Positions 33,194 to 42,263 of a stretch of DNA of 64,000 nucleotides are shown here, piece by piece. How positions within the stretch are numbered: the first letter of the stretch is position 1; each line of letters starts with the position of its first letter. Source of the stretch: Streptomyces hyaluromycini (GTDB taxonomy: Bacteria; Actinomycetota; Actinomycetes; Streptomycetales; Streptomycetaceae); NCBI RefSeq assembly GCF_002217755.1, contig NZ_BCFL01000019.1, positions 62,001 to 126,000 of the forward strand. Reading direction: 5' to 3'. A model generated the notes under the pieces. That model saw only the letters and a program-made list of their open reading frames with translations. It did not search any database and was not told the DNA's origin. A program made the position numbers and the translations under genes.

Positions 33194-33799
33194 ATGGGTG
33201 AGACGGGCCTGCGTGAGCGCAAGAAGCGGCGGATGTACGAGGACGTGTCGGACATCGCCGTGCGGCTGTTCCTGGCGAAGGGGTTCGACGCGGTGTCGGT
33301 CGCCGAGGTGGCCGCCGCGGCCGGGATCTCCAAGCCGACGCTGTTCCGGTACTTCCCGGCCAAGGAGGACCTGGTCCTGCACCGGATCGCCGACCACGAG
33401 ACGGAGGCCGCGCGGCTGGTCGCCGGGGCCGGGTCGCCGGTCGGCGTGCTGCGGGCCCACTTCCTCGACGGCCTGGGGCGCAACGACCCGATCACCGGGC
33501 TCAACGACCACCCGCAGGTCCTCGCCTTCCACACCCTGCTCAACAGCACCCCCACCCTGGTCGCCCGGCAGTACGCCTACCTGGAGCGGTCGGAGGCCGC
33601 GCTCGCCGAGGCCCTCGGCGGCACCCTGGAGGCCAGGCTGGCGGCCGGCCAGATCATCGCCGTACAGCGGATCCTCGCGCAGGACAACTGGCGGCGGATC
33701 GCGGCGGGGGAGCGGGTCGAGGACGTGCGGGAGGACGCGGTGCGGACGGCGGAGCAGGCGTTCGGACGGCTGGAGCGGTCGCTGGCGGCCTCCGGCTGA
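33194..33799 (+). CDS. TetR-family transcriptional regulator
   Basis: A 201-residue TetR repressor with an N-terminal helix-turn-helix (AVRLFLAKGFDAVSVAEVAA and ISKPTLFRYFPAKEDLV, about residues 14-52) and a helical ligand domain. It starts 23 bases after the double-kinase gene and ends 52 bases before the HelD/HelR gene, so it could control either; the ligand is unknown. Confidence 0.9.
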   Translation: MGETGLRERKKRRMYEDVSDIAVRLFLAKGFDAVSVAEVAAAAGISKPTLFRYFPAKEDLVLHRIADHETEAARLVAGAGSPVGVLRAHFLDGLGRNDPITGLNDHPQVLAFHTLLNSTPTLVARQYAYLERSEAALAEALGGTLEARLAAGQIIAVQRILAQDNWRRIAAGERVEDVREDAVRTAEQAFGRLERSLAASG

Positions 33800-33851
33800 G
33801 TGTCGGTAAAAAATTTAACCCGGTCACGATTTCTCGTTTACGCTGTTCCCC

Positions 33852-35855
33852 ATGGAGCAGGAACTCGACCGCGAACGCGCCTACCACGACAGCTGCCGAA
33901 CCGCCCTCGCCCGCATGGTCGAGGGCGCCGTCGAGCACGTCGTCACCGGTGAGGACGTCTCCGCGTCCGGTGCCGACGCCGAAGTGCTCGGGTACCGGCT
34001 GCGCAGCCGGGCCAAGGAGATGCGCGAGCTCCCGGAAGGACCGCTGTTCTTCGGCAAGCTGGACTTCGAGGCCGGAGAGCACGCGGGGCAGAGCTACCGC
34101 ATCGGCCGGCTGCGGATCAGCGAGGAGCCGACCGCCCCGCCCCTCGTCGTCGACTGGCGTGCCCCCGTCTCCCGCGCCTTCTACCAGGCCGGCCCCGACG
34201 ACCCGCAGGGCGTGGCGGTACGGCGCCGGTTCGGCTGGGCGCCCGGCAGCCGCGGCGACTCCGCCGACCTCACGGGGATGGAGGACGAGCGGCTCGGCAA
34301 GGGCGAGTCCGGGACCGGCACACTGCTCACCCGGGAGATCGAACGGCCCCGCGTCGGCCCCATGCGCGACATCGCCGCCACCATCCAGCCCGACCAGGAC
34401 GACCTGGTCCGCGCCGGCCTCGCCGACTCCGTCTGCGTCCAGGGCGCCCCGGGCACCGGCAAGACCGCCGTCGGCCTGCACCGCGCCGCCTACCTCCTCT
34501 ACACCCACCCGCAGCGCATCCGCCGCTCCGGCCTCCTGATCCTCGGCCCCAACCGCACCTTCCTCTCCTACATCTCCGAGGTCCTCCCCGCCCTGGGCGA
34601 GACCGGCGTACGGCAGACGACCCTGCGCGAGGAGATCGGCCGCCACCCGGTCACCGGCACCGACCCCGACCGCACCGCCGCGCTCAAGCACGACCCGCGG
34701 ATGGCCGAGGTCCTGCGCCGCGCCCTGTACGCCCGGGTCCGCACGGACGCCGTCACCCCCCTCTCGCTCTCCGACGGCACGTACACCTGGCGGGTGCCGG
34801 CCGGCACTCTGACGGCGATCGTCGAGGGGGTACGGGACGAGGAACCGCCGTACGCCGTCGGACGGGAGCGGGTGCGGGGGCGGGCGATGCGGGCCGTGCA
34901 GCTCCAGGCCGAACGGCGGGCGGGCCCGCAGCCCGGCGCCTGGACCCGGCGCCTGGAACGCTCCCGTGCGATGGGCGCCTGCCTCGACACCGTCTGGCCG
35001 AAGGTGCGCCCGGAGGAGGTGGTGGCCGAACTCCTCACGGACGGCGGGGTGCTGGCGGCGGCCGCCGAAGGGCTCCTGACCCCCGGCGAACAGCGGGACC
35101 TGCGCTGGGCCCGCCCGCCGCGCTCGTACAAGTCCGCCCGCTGGTCGGCCGCCGACCTGGTCCTCCTCGACGAGGTCGCGGGGCTCGTAGAACACCCCGA
35201 GGGGTACGGCCACATCGTCGTCGACGAGGCCCAGGACCTGTCTCCCATGGAGTGCAGGGCGATCGCCCGGCGGGCCGTGTTCGGCTCCCTCACCGTCCTC
35301 GGCGACCTCGCGCAGGCCACCACGCCCTGGTCGGCGCGGAGCTGGGACGCCGTACTGGGCCACCTGGGCAAGCCGGACGCGGCCGTCGTCCCGCTCACCA
35401 CCGGCTTCCGCGTCCCGGCGGCGGTCGTGGACCTGACCAACCGGCTGCTGGGGCGCCTGGGTACGGACGTACCCCCGGCCGAGTCGTACCGCGCCGACGG
35501 CGAGGTGCGGATCCGCCCGGCCGACGACGTGCACGCGGCGACGGTCACCGCTGTCCGGGAGGCCCTGGCCCACGAGGGTTCGGTGGGGGTCGTGGCGGCG
35601 GACGCCCAGGTGAGCGCCGTACGCGAGGCGCTGACGGCCGCCGGCGTCGAACCGGCGGGACCGGACGAGCTGGGCGCGCGGGTGGCCGTGGTCCCGGCGA
35701 GCATGGTCAAGGGCCTGGAGTACGACCACGTGGTGGCCGTGGAACCGGCGGCGGTGGCGGAGGGCGAGGAACGGGGGCTGCACCGCCTGTACGTGGTCCT
35801 GACGAGAGCGGTGTCCCGGCTGGACGTGGTGCATGCGAGGCCGCTGCCGTTCTAG
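33852..35855 (+). CDS. HelD/HelR-type RNA polymerase-associated ATPase
   Basis: A 667-residue superfamily-1 helicase-like protein. The N-terminus (about 1-60) is the helical arm that enters RNA polymerase, Walker A is GAPGTGKT (198-205), Walker B VDEAQD is near 458, and motifs such as FRVPAAVVDLTNRLLG and the closing VVLTRAVSRLDVV fit the HelD family. HelD/HelR proteins remove stalled or rifamycin-bound RNA polymerase from DNA; HelR of S. venezuelae gives rifampin tolerance. A -10-like TACGCT ends seven bases before the ATG. Confidence 0.87.
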   Translation: MEQELDRERAYHDSCRTALARMVEGAVEHVVTGEDVSASGADAEVLGYRLRSRAKEMRELPEGPLFFGKLDFEAGEHAGQSYRIGRLRISEEPTAPPLVVDWRAPVSRAFYQAGPDDPQGVAVRRRFGWAPGSRGDSADLTGMEDERLGKGESGTGTLLTREIERPRVGPMRDIAATIQPDQDDLVRAGLADSVCVQGAPGTGKTAVGLHRAAYLLYTHPQRIRRSGLLILGPNRTFLSYISEVLPALGETGVRQTTLREEIGRHPVTGTDPDRTAALKHDPRMAEVLRRALYARVRTDAVTPLSLSDGTYTWRVPAGTLTAIVEGVRDEEPPYAVGRERVRGRAMRAVQLQAERRAGPQPGAWTRRLERSRAMGACLDTVWPKVRPEEVVAELLTDGGVLAAAAEGLLTPGEQRDLRWARPPRSYKSARWSAADLVLLDEVAGLVEHPEGYGHIVVDEAQDLSPMECRAIARRAVFGSLTVLGDLAQATTPWSARSWDAVLGHLGKPDAAVVPLTTGFRVPAAVVDLTNRLLGRLGTDVPPAESYRADGEVRIRPADDVHAATVTAVREALAHEGSVGVVAADAQVSAVREALTAAGVEPAGPDELGARVAVVPASMVKGLEYDHVVAVEPAAVAEGEERGLHRLYVVLTRAVSRLDVVHARPLPF

Positions 35856-35859
35856 CTTT

Positions 35860-35910
35860 CAAGGGGCGCGGGGAACTGCGCGAGCAACCCCCACGCACCC
35901 GCAGCCGCCC
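35860..35910 (+). repeat. dispersed intergenic repeat
   Basis: AAGGGGCGCGGGGAACTGCG followed by the C-rich tail, five bases after the HelD/HelR stop. The hairpin's left arm is truncated in this copy. Confidence 0.75.
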
Positions 35911-35953
35911 TGCAACCTTTCCCGGCACTCTCTGCGATGCGATCCTGTCCCCG

Positions 35954-36430
35954 ATGCTTCTCTTCCTGGACATCGACGGAACCCTCATCCCCTTCGGCGC
36001 CCCCGCCGACCACCCCTACCGGGTCTACGAGACCGACCACACTCCACCGAACCCCCTGGTCACGCGCATCGACCCCGCCCTCGGCCCCCGCCTGGGAGCC
36101 CTCCGCTGCGACCTCGTCTGGGCCACCACCTGGATGGACGACGCCAACGACTGCGTCGCCCCCTGGCTGGGCCTGCCCCCGCTGCCGGTCGTGGAGTGGC
36201 CGGACGAGGCCGCGCCGCCGGCCCTGCTGCACTGGAAGACCCGGCCGCTGGTGGCGTGGGCGGGGCCGCGGCCGTTCGTCTGGATCGACGACGAGCTCAC
36301 CGAGGCCGACCGCGCCTGGGTCGCCGCCCACCACCACGCGCCCGCCCTGCTGCACCGCGTCGACCACGAGTTCGGCCTGACGGAGGCGGACTTCGCGGTG
36401 CTGGAGGACTGGCTGGCGGCCCAGCGCTGA
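35954..36430 (+). CDS. HAD-like hydrolase
   Basis: A 158-residue small HAD-domain protein. Motif I MLLFLDIDGTLIPFG gives nucleophile Asp6 and Asp8, ATTWMDDAN is the motif II region, and WIDDELTEADRAW carries the late acidic motif. This is the family of Streptomyces HAD proteins annotated as secreted or HAD-domain, but no signal peptide is present here. Substrate unknown. Convergent with a LysR remnant. Confidence 0.8.
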   Translation: MLLFLDIDGTLIPFGAPADHPYRVYETDHTPPNPLVTRIDPALGPRLGALRCDLVWATTWMDDANDCVAPWLGLPPLPVVEWPDEAAPPALLHWKTRPLVAWAGPRPFVWIDDELTEADRAWVAAHHHAPALLHRVDHEFGLTEADFAVLEDWLAAQR

Positions 36431-36434
36431 CGCC

Positions 36435-36840
36435 TCACACCCGGCGCGGCGCGCTCGCGGTGACGCAGCCCGCGACGGTGTCGGCGAAGACCCGGGCGAG
36501 CGGGGAGAGCGCGTCCCACCGGCGCACCGCCCAGCCGACGGTCAGCCCTCGATACGGGCCCGGTGCGCGAGCGGGTCGGCGGTGCGGACGGCCAGTACCC
36601 AGGGCAGGTCCACGACAGGGCGCTGCTCGATGCCGCGGACCGGGCTGCCGAGGGTGACCCAGGCGAGGTCGAGGTTGCCCGCGGCGAGGGCGTCGAAGCA
36701 GCGGCGGCCGGAGGTCTCCGTCTGGAACTCCAGGCTCACCTTCGGGTAGCGCTGCCGGAAGGCGACGACGGCCTCGGACATGAAGTGCCGTACGGTCGTT
36801 CCGCCCGTGGTGACGCGTACCGAGCCGATTGACTGGGGTT
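36435..36840 (-). pseudogene. LysR effector-domain remnant
   Basis: The minus strand encodes a LysR substrate-binding domain without any helix-turn-helix: VRHFMSEAVVAFRQRYPKVS, RRCFDALAAGNLDLAWVTL and IEQRPVVDLPWVLAVRTADP, then a stop. The expected C-terminus (LTVGWAVRRWDALSPLARVF) continues in a second frame to 36435. The middle third and the DNA-binding domain are missing, so the gene is dead. Confidence 0.75.
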
Positions 36841-36915
36841 GGCGGTACTCGCGATGATCGGCGCAGGGCTTTGGGCGGCCGGGTGCCGACCCGAGCGACG
36901 GAAGGAACCCGCCTC

Positions 36916-37518
36916 GTGTCCGCTTCCCCCGCATCTCCCTTACCTCCCTTACCTCCTGCTGCCTCCGCTCGCGCCGTCGCGCTCCTGCGCGCACTCGGTG
37001 CCGCCGAGATCGACCACCCCGGCGGCACACTTCTCGTGCACCTCCAGCGCGTCCAGGAACAACTCGCCGCCTGGGGCGCCCGCCCCGCCCTCCAACTCGC
37101 GGGCCTGTGCCACGCGTTCTACGGCACCGACGGCTTCCCCACGGCCCTGCTCCCGCTCGACCGCCGTACCGAACTCGTGGCGGTGATCGGCGCGGAGGCC
37201 GAGGCGATCGTGTACCTCTACGCCTCGTGCGACCGGAAGGCCACCTACCCGGCGCTCGCGAACCCCGACGCGGCCTTCCGCGACCGCTTCACCGGACAGG
37301 CCCGCGTTCCCGAACCCCGGCTGCGCCGGGACTTCGCCGAGCTGTCCGCCGCCAACGAACTCGATCTGGCCCGCGTCGACCCGTCCTTCCGCGAGAAGTG
37401 GGGAGCCCAGCTCCTGGCCCTGTTCACCCGCTTCCGCCCCCTGCTGAGCCGGCCGGCCTGGTCCGCGTGCCGCGCCGTTCTCGCTCCCGAACCCGACGAG
37501 CCGGCACGGCGTGCCTGA
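36916..37518 (+). CDS. DUF6817 protein
   Basis: A 200-residue protein of the DUF6817 type (helical HD-like). Conserved pieces include HPGGTLLVHLQRVQEQLAAW, LCHAFYGTDGF, GAEAEAIVYLYASCDR and RFRPLLSRPAW. The His and Asp/Glu residues in these motifs resemble a metal-dependent HD phosphohydrolase, but activity is unproven. GTG 36916 has an AAGGAA ribosome binding site; an in-frame earlier start near 36829 would run through the LysR remnant boundary. Confidence 0.75.
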   Translation: MSASPASPLPPLPPAASARAVALLRALGAAEIDHPGGTLLVHLQRVQEQLAAWGARPALQLAGLCHAFYGTDGFPTALLPLDRRTELVAVIGAEAEAIVYLYASCDRKATYPALANPDAAFRDRFTGQARVPEPRLRRDFAELSAANELDLARVDPSFREKWGAQLLALFTRFRPLLSRPAWSACRAVLAPEPDEPARRA

Positions 37519-37611
37519 GCCCGCAAGGCGTGTCTGAGGGCGTCACCTCTAGGGTGTTCATCGTGTTCATCGTGTTCATCGCGGAAGCCCACTGGTCGGC
37601 CCGGAGGCGCC

Positions 37612-37983
37612 ATGTCCCTGCAGATGAAACTGGTCGCCATAACGCTCGACTGCCCTGATCCGCCGGCTCTGGCGGCTTTCTATCAGCAGGCCACCGGTCT
37701 TGAGCCGCACCCGAAGTCGGACGCCGACTTCGCGGGTCTCAACGGTGAGCACGGACTGTTCATCGGTTTTCAGCGGGTCGACGACTACCGGGCGCCGAAG
37801 TGGCCCGGTCAGACCGTTCCCCAGCAACTCCACATCTGCTTCGAGGTCGACGGGGACCTGGCCGAGGCCGAAGCCCGGCTGCTGGAGCTGGGCGCGGGCA
37901 GGCCGGATCACCAGCCGCACGGGGACAGGGCACGGGTCCTCACCGATCCGGTCGGTCATCCGTTCTGCATCGTCGCGCGTTGA
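37612..37983 (+). CDS. VOC-family protein (glyoxalase/bleomycin resistance fold)
   Basis: A 123-residue single VOC protein: LVAITLDCPDPPALAAFYQ at the start and DPVGHPFCIVAR at the end, both hallmarks of the actinobacterial VOC family. A typical metal site would use the N-terminal and C-terminal His/Glu positions; here the N-terminal ligand is Asp, so binding rather than catalysis is possible. Convergent with, and overlapping by 28 bases, a methyltransferase gene. Confidence 0.85.
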   Translation: MSLQMKLVAITLDCPDPPALAAFYQQATGLEPHPKSDADFAGLNGEHGLFIGFQRVDDYRAPKWPGQTVPQQLHICFEVDGDLAEAEARLLELGAGRPDHQPHGDRARVLTDPVGHPFCIVAR

Positions 37984-38636
37984 TCGGGGCGGGTCGGCTT
38001 GCGAGCCAGGATCTGGATTCCCTGGGACTCGTGCCCGTTCATGGTGGCGACGGTGATGCGGCGGGTGCCGGCGATCTCGAAGTCTGCGAGCAGGGAGGTG
38101 AACCAGTCGCTCGGGTGGTGGCGGCAGACCGCGCCGTCGCCGGTCTCGAACACCCCGTAGGTGCCGTGGCGTTCCGCGAACCTGGCATAGCGGTCACGAT
38201 TGCGTGCGTCGTCCTGGAGCAGCAGGTCGCTGAGGTAGAGCATTCCGCCCGGTCTGAGCACGCGGCTCAGTTCGCCGACCAGCCGTCGCTGTGCGTCGTC
38301 GCCGGGTACGCAGGTCAGCACCGCGAAGAGGAGGACCACGTCGACGCTCGCGTCCGGGAGTGCCGGCACCGGCCGCGCGTCCAGTACGGCGAAGCGCATC
38401 GTGGGATGCAGGGTGCGTGCCCGGGAGATCATCCCCGCTGAGGTGTCGACGCCGGAGAGGTCGGTGAAGCCCTGCTGTTCGAGGGCGTGCATGGTCCTGC
38501 CGTAGCCGCACCCGTAGTCCAGGAGCGCGGCATGCCGGTCGACGCCGTCCAGCCACGGCATGTGCAGTGGGTGCGTGAACGTCTTGGTCGTCGCGGCGGC
38601 GTCCCAGTAGGCGGTCCGGCTGTCGGGGTCGGACAT
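37956..38636 (-). CDS. class I SAM-dependent methyltransferase
   Basis: A 226-residue methyltransferase with motif I ALLDYGCGYGRTMHAL (about residues 37-52), acidic loop LSGVDTSAGMI and motif IV-like DVVLLFAVLTCVPGDD. The ending ILARKPTRPDQRATMQNG is unusual in length. Substrate unknown. The ATG at 38636 follows a purine-rich GGAGGTATC ribosome binding site. It is the last intact gene before the scarred region to its right. Confidence 0.85.
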   Translation of the reverse strand: MSDPDSRTAYWDAAATTKTFTHPLHMPWLDGVDRHAALLDYGCGYGRTMHALEQQGFTDLSGVDTSAGMISRARTLHPTMRFAVLDARPVPALPDASVDVVLLFAVLTCVPGDDAQRRLVGELSRVLRPGGMLYLSDLLLQDDARNRDRYARFAERHGTYGVFETGDGAVCRHHPSDWFTSLLADFEIAGTRRITVATMNGHESQGIQILARKPTRPDQRATMQNG

Positions 38637-38848
38637 GGCGGATACCTCCGTCGCACTCTGGAACAGCCCGGAAACCCGTGGAACCGTACCCTCGTGGGCT
38701 GTTACCGTCCCTCTGCCCGCAGTCACCCTGTCAAGGACGTGCCGTTGTACACCAAGTGAGATCCCCCGAGCGCTGATCCGTCGCGCGTCGCACATGTGCC
38801 ACGCGCTCCTTTTCGCTGCGGTCTTCTCACTGGAACCGGTGTATTTCT

Positions 38849-39312
38849 GTGTCCAAGAACTGGGTGGTCGTGCCCACTTGCCTGTCGCTGGTCCTCCGCC
38901 GTTGCCACAGGTGCGCCTCCGGGTGCTTCCGGGCGAACGGCGAGTTCCGAGCCAACCCGGACCACAAGCCCCTCGACGCCTGCCGGGAGCGGATGACCGT
39001 GCGCTCCGTACGGCCCGAGGTCCTGAACCTGCTGTACGGCAACGCCCCCGGCCTGGCAGCCGGGCTGCTTCAGTGCCCGGTCGTACGGCGCCGCGCCGTG
39101 GGCGGCTCGGAGCGGACCGGGCGGCCGGCCTGGCAGTCGCCGTACGGCCCGCCGCCGCGCCGGGCGCACCGCGGCCGGTGGGCGCCTGTGCCGGGGGTGG
39201 CCTGGTCCCCGTCCGATCTGCGGCGGGGCCACCTGTGCGACCGGTGCGTCTGAGCGGCAAGCTCTCGGGCGACTCCGCTTTCATGCTCAAGCGTTTCATG
39301 CTCAAGCGCTGA
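38849..39312 (+). pseudogene. DUF1062 protein gene remnant
   Basis: The plus strand starts like a DUF1062 gene, SKNWVVVPTCLSLVLRRCHR followed by FRANGEFRANPDHKPLDA, but lacks about 20 residues containing the second Cys pair. After GLLQCPVVRR it loses frame. The usual ending (RLSGKLSGDSAFMLKR) is found in another frame at 39247-39312. The gene has therefore suffered deletions and a frameshift. Confidence 0.7.
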
Positions 39313-39330
39313 GCCCTTCCGGCCCGCGGT

Positions 39331-39360
39331 CTGTCCGGCGGTATCCGATCCGCCGGACAG
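39331..39360 (+). terminator. hairpin after the DUF1062 remnant
   Basis: CTGTCCGGCGG-TATCCGAT-CCGCCGGACAG, a perfect 11-bp stem that probably was the terminator of the now dead gene. Confidence 0.65.
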
Positions 39361-39639
39361 GCCCGAGCGGCATGCCGGAGCCGGGGCGATGCCGGTCGGC
39401 CTGCAAACACGACGGCTACGTGCTCGGCCGCACGGCCGTCTGGGTATGTGTGACTGAGCACGGCGGATAGCCAGATTTTTCACGGTAGTTGGCCTGCCTG
39501 TCTGGGGTGCGCCCTTCTTCGGCGTCGTGCTGTGGGCCAAGTTCTGCATGTCCAGTCGGCGATCGCCTGTGTCCTCAGATTGAACTCGTGGAGTCCGCAA
39601 GCCAGTGACGGTTCTTGATCGTTGCGGTACGACGTTGTC

Positions 39640-39746
39640 ATGCGGTACGCGCATGGGGGCGGACTGACGACCAACGAACAGTAGAAGCCGTCGCGAGGGA
39701 TCTGCGGGTGACGACGCAGTCGGTGCGGCGTTGGTGGAGCGGTTGA
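39640..39746 (+). pseudogene. IS630-type transposase N-terminal fragment
   Basis: Two short frames together resemble the N-terminus of Streptomyces IS630 transposases. MRYAHGGGLT at 39640 is followed, one frame over, by TVEAVARDLRVTTQSVRRWW, a helix-turn-helix, then a stop at 39744. The remainder of the transposase is absent. The preceding 39361-39639 shows no gene. Confidence 0.6.
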
Positions 39747-39775
39747 GCCCGGCGCAGTGGGAGCAGCGGGCGCCG

Positions 39776-40531
39776 TCAGATGAGCTTGGGCAAGCTGCCC
39801 TCCACGGGCAGGTGAATCCAGCCTTCCACTTGAGCCGCGTGTCGCTCATCCTCGCCTGCGGGCAGCACCGTCAGCCCGAGCACCGCGGCCCGAGCCACCA
39901 GCGCAGCGACCAAGGCATCGAAGGCGTGCTCATTCTGATCAAAGACGGCCCGCGCTCCCGGGGCGAATCGCAACCACGGGGCGACTGCGAGTAGGCGCTC
40001 GATCGACCGGTCGCCCTGCAGCCCCCATACAGCACGTGCACCCGCGGGATAGACCTCTGCGATCCGGCCGGCTCCGCTTCGGTCAACGGGGTGACCGTCA
40101 GTTGCGAGTTGGTCGGCAAGGCAAGCCCACCGCCAGGCAGCTGCGCCGAGCTTGTCCATGGAGACCGAGAGCGGCCCGCGCTTCAAGATCCGTCTCACGA
40201 CCCCGTCCACGAGCCGATCTGTGACCCGCATCCTCGACAACTCGTAATGCGCTACGGGATCACGGTGCCCCGGCCAGCGCTGCTGAGCGGCATGAGCTGC
40301 GACGGCCTCGACAAAGGCTTGGGGCCAGCCGAATGGGCAGTCGATCCCCGCGCTGTCCTCCGGCCCGAGTCCGGTAAGCGCCGAAACGATGTCCCCGTCC
40401 ACGCATCGGGTCCGAGGAGCTTGCACATGTGCCACTCCGTCGGCCCATTCGATCTCCGCCAATGCCGTCTTCGACGGGTTGACGGCGAGATCGATGCCGA
40501 GACTACGTCTCTTTCTCATGAGCAGAGTCAC
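39776..40531 (-). CDS. DUF429 protein (predicted RNase H-like nuclease)
   Basis: A 251-residue DUF429 protein of the RNase H-like fold. The first acidic residue is Asp14 in SLGIDLAVNP, the second lies in AGIDCPFGWP, and the C-terminal HAFDALVAALVARAAVLGL is the conserved closing helix with its Asp. A nuclease or phosphohydrolase role is predicted for the family but not shown. It overlaps the upstream PD-(D/E)xK-like gene by four bases, so the two work as a unit. It lies between transposon fragments. Confidence 0.8.
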   Translation of the reverse strand: MTLLMRKRRSLGIDLAVNPSKTALAEIEWADGVAHVQAPRTRCVDGDIVSALTGLGPEDSAGIDCPFGWPQAFVEAVAAHAAQQRWPGHRDPVAHYELSRMRVTDRLVDGVVRRILKRGPLSVSMDKLGAAAWRWACLADQLATDGHPVDRSGAGRIAEVYPAGARAVWGLQGDRSIERLLAVAPWLRFAPGARAVFDQNEHAFDALVAALVARAAVLGLTVLPAGEDERHAAQVEGWIHLPVEGSLPKLI

Positions 40532-41526
40532 AGGTCACTCGTCCGCGTCGCAGCCTTGAGTCGCTTGAGGCTCGTATAGCGCTGGCTTAGGGTCCAGGCC
40601 CACGAGCGCCCCGACGCGGCGAGGGTGTCGTTCAGGATCGGACCATCCAACGTGACGGTATCCGGGTCCTCCGGGCCGGACAGCAAAATAACCCCGTTCG
40701 AGTCGCCCTCCGACCGGTACTCCTGCTCGATCAGCACACGGATGAGATCCGCGAGAGCGGTGTCCCCCTCCGCGCGGCATCGCTCAGCCTCCTCGGTTGT
40801 GAGGAGCACACTGTCGTACCGCTCACGGATCCGCGCAACGACGGGCTGAACGACCCCATCTGCGTAGAACCCGAAGTGCGTCAGGCCGTCCCTGAAGGAT
40901 CGCCCCGGCTGGCAGACATAGGCTGCGAGGCTCTGGTACTCGGGCCAGGCCGCACGCGCTGCGACAATCACGGTGTCATCGTTGGTGAGCAGACCCTCGG
41001 CCTCGTACAGCGCCGCAAGCTCGGACAGCAAGTAGCGCGCCTGCTCGCCCAGAAGCCGACGCGTGTCGCCGACCGCGGCCTCGATGGCCGTTGCAAGATC
41101 CCGGAAGGAGAGCCACAGGACCCGGTCTTGCACGTGTGCGTCAACACCATCGAGCTCACCGAACCACACCGGCCGAATAGGGTCCGGGGTCAGCACGAAC
41201 AACCTGGCGGTGGGGTCGCCCTCCAACTGCTTTGCATGAGACCGCACCTGGCTCCGGCCGTGGCCTTCGCTCTGGTACGCGCCGCGGACTGTCTTGGTCT
41301 CGAACCACCATGTGAAGCGCGCCGATATGCGCGCGTCGGGCACCGTCTCACTCACGGTGACCTGGTTCTGGAACGTGACCGTCGGCAGCTCGCCGGCGCC
41401 GGCAGTGGCTGTTTCAAGGAGCTCCTGCACGAGAGTCAGGTCGATGCGCTCAAAGACGGCCATCGTGGACGAGGTGACGCGGTTTTCACCCGTCCGGTAT
41501 GTGGAGAACAAGGGGTTGCGTGACAT
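40528..41526 (-). CDS. PD-(D/E)xK-like nuclease-fold protein
   Basis: A 332-residue protein from ATG 41526. The N-terminal 120 residues look like a restriction-endonuclease fold: Glu14 in YRTGENRVTSS, Asp64 in VPDARISARF, and Glu76-Thr77-Lys78 in WWFETKTVRGAY, matching the D...ExK catalytic layout. A strand motif, ARLFVLTPD, follows near 110. The C-terminal part is helical without a known domain. A -10-like TACGCT ends seven bases before the ATG. It is coupled to the DUF429 gene. Base composition appears lower in G+C than the neighbours, suggesting horizontal gain. Confidence 0.65.
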   Translation of the reverse strand: MSRNPLFSTYRTGENRVTSSTMAVFERIDLTLVQELLETATAGAGELPTVTFQNQVTVSETVPDARISARFTWWFETKTVRGAYQSEGHGRSQVRSHAKQLEGDPTARLFVLTPDPIRPVWFGELDGVDAHVQDRVLWLSFRDLATAIEAAVGDTRRLLGEQARYLLSELAALYEAEGLLTNDDTVIVAARAAWPEYQSLAAYVCQPGRSFRDGLTHFGFYADGVVQPVVARIRERYDSVLLTTEEAERCRAEGDTALADLIRVLIEQEYRSEGDSNGVILLSGPEDPDTVTLDGPILNDTLAASGRSWAWTLSQRYTSLKRLKAATRTSDL

Positions 41527-41658
41527 GGCCGGGAGCGTACAACCCGCCAGTGACATGCGCCTTGGGCAGCTGGTGGTGCAGGTCGAGTTGGGCATCACCT
41601 AAGGCCAGTACCCGCAGCGCGTTACAGACGCCAGTAGCGGAAGCGGGGTGAAAACAGC

Positions 41659-41814
41659 GTGCGCCCCCTGCCTCGCAGCCTCGACCCGCTGCCCGACGAG
41701 CCCCTCACCGGGTTCGTCCTTCGGCTCGCCCACAGAACGGGCACCACACCCGGCGAGACAACCGTCCGCAGCGGCTTGGCCCCTCACGACCGCCCTGGCC
41801 TGCCCACCTGCCTG
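41659..41814 (+). pseudogene. TniQ N-terminal fragment
   Basis: From GTG 41659 the plus strand encodes RPLPRSLDPLPDEPLTGFVL and RLAHRTGTTPGE, the typical N-terminus of Streptomyces TniQ-family transposition proteins. Similarity stops near 41814, exactly where a minus-strand nucleotidyltransferase remnant begins. It is debris of a Tn7-like or related element. Confidence 0.65.
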
Positions 41815-42182
41815 CCGCACCCCCAGACAGCACGTCGTCGCGGCGAACGAGTCGATCGCCGCCTCGGTGGCCTCGTTGCGGATCTCCACCTCAGCCGACA
41901 GCCCGGCGAACACCTCCTGCCCTGCCTTGATCACGGCATCCTCCGCCTCCCAGGACAGGCCGGTGCAGTCGAAGTAGAAGATGTCGTAGTCCTTGATGCC
42001 GCTGGTCGGAGGCCTGCCGGTGACCACGTTCCACACCGTCTGGAACAGGCAGCCCGCGGTCACATACCAGCCGGGCAGCTCCACGTCGCCGCCCTGGTCA
42101 GCACGTCGGTCAGGACCTCGTTCTGGGAGAGAACGGACCGCAAGCCATCGAGTTGCTCAACGAGCGGAAGTCGACCAAGCAT
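41815..42182 (-). pseudogene. nucleotidyltransferase-family gene remnant
   Basis: The minus strand encodes LDGLRSVLSQNEVLTDVLTR. One base is missing near 42090, so the frame shifts, then ELPGWYVTAGCLFQTVWNVV and GIKDYDIFYFDCTGLSWEAE follow, as in nucleotidyltransferase-family proteins with the D-x-D motif. After AEVEIRN about 20 residues are deleted before EAAIDSF. A frameshift, an internal deletion and a truncated end make it non-functional. Confidence 0.7.
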
Positions 42183-42263
42183 CCGTACTCCGTATCACGA
42201 TCAGCCGCTCTCACAAGGCGCGTTGGCCGCAAGCAGGCGTCCCAGCCCGCGAGGCGGGCAAGG

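Noticed and set aside
33800..33851. Rifamycin-associated element upstream of the HelD/HelR gene
   Set aside because: No 19-bp palindrome of the known type was seen in the short gap; only an A/T-rich tract is present.
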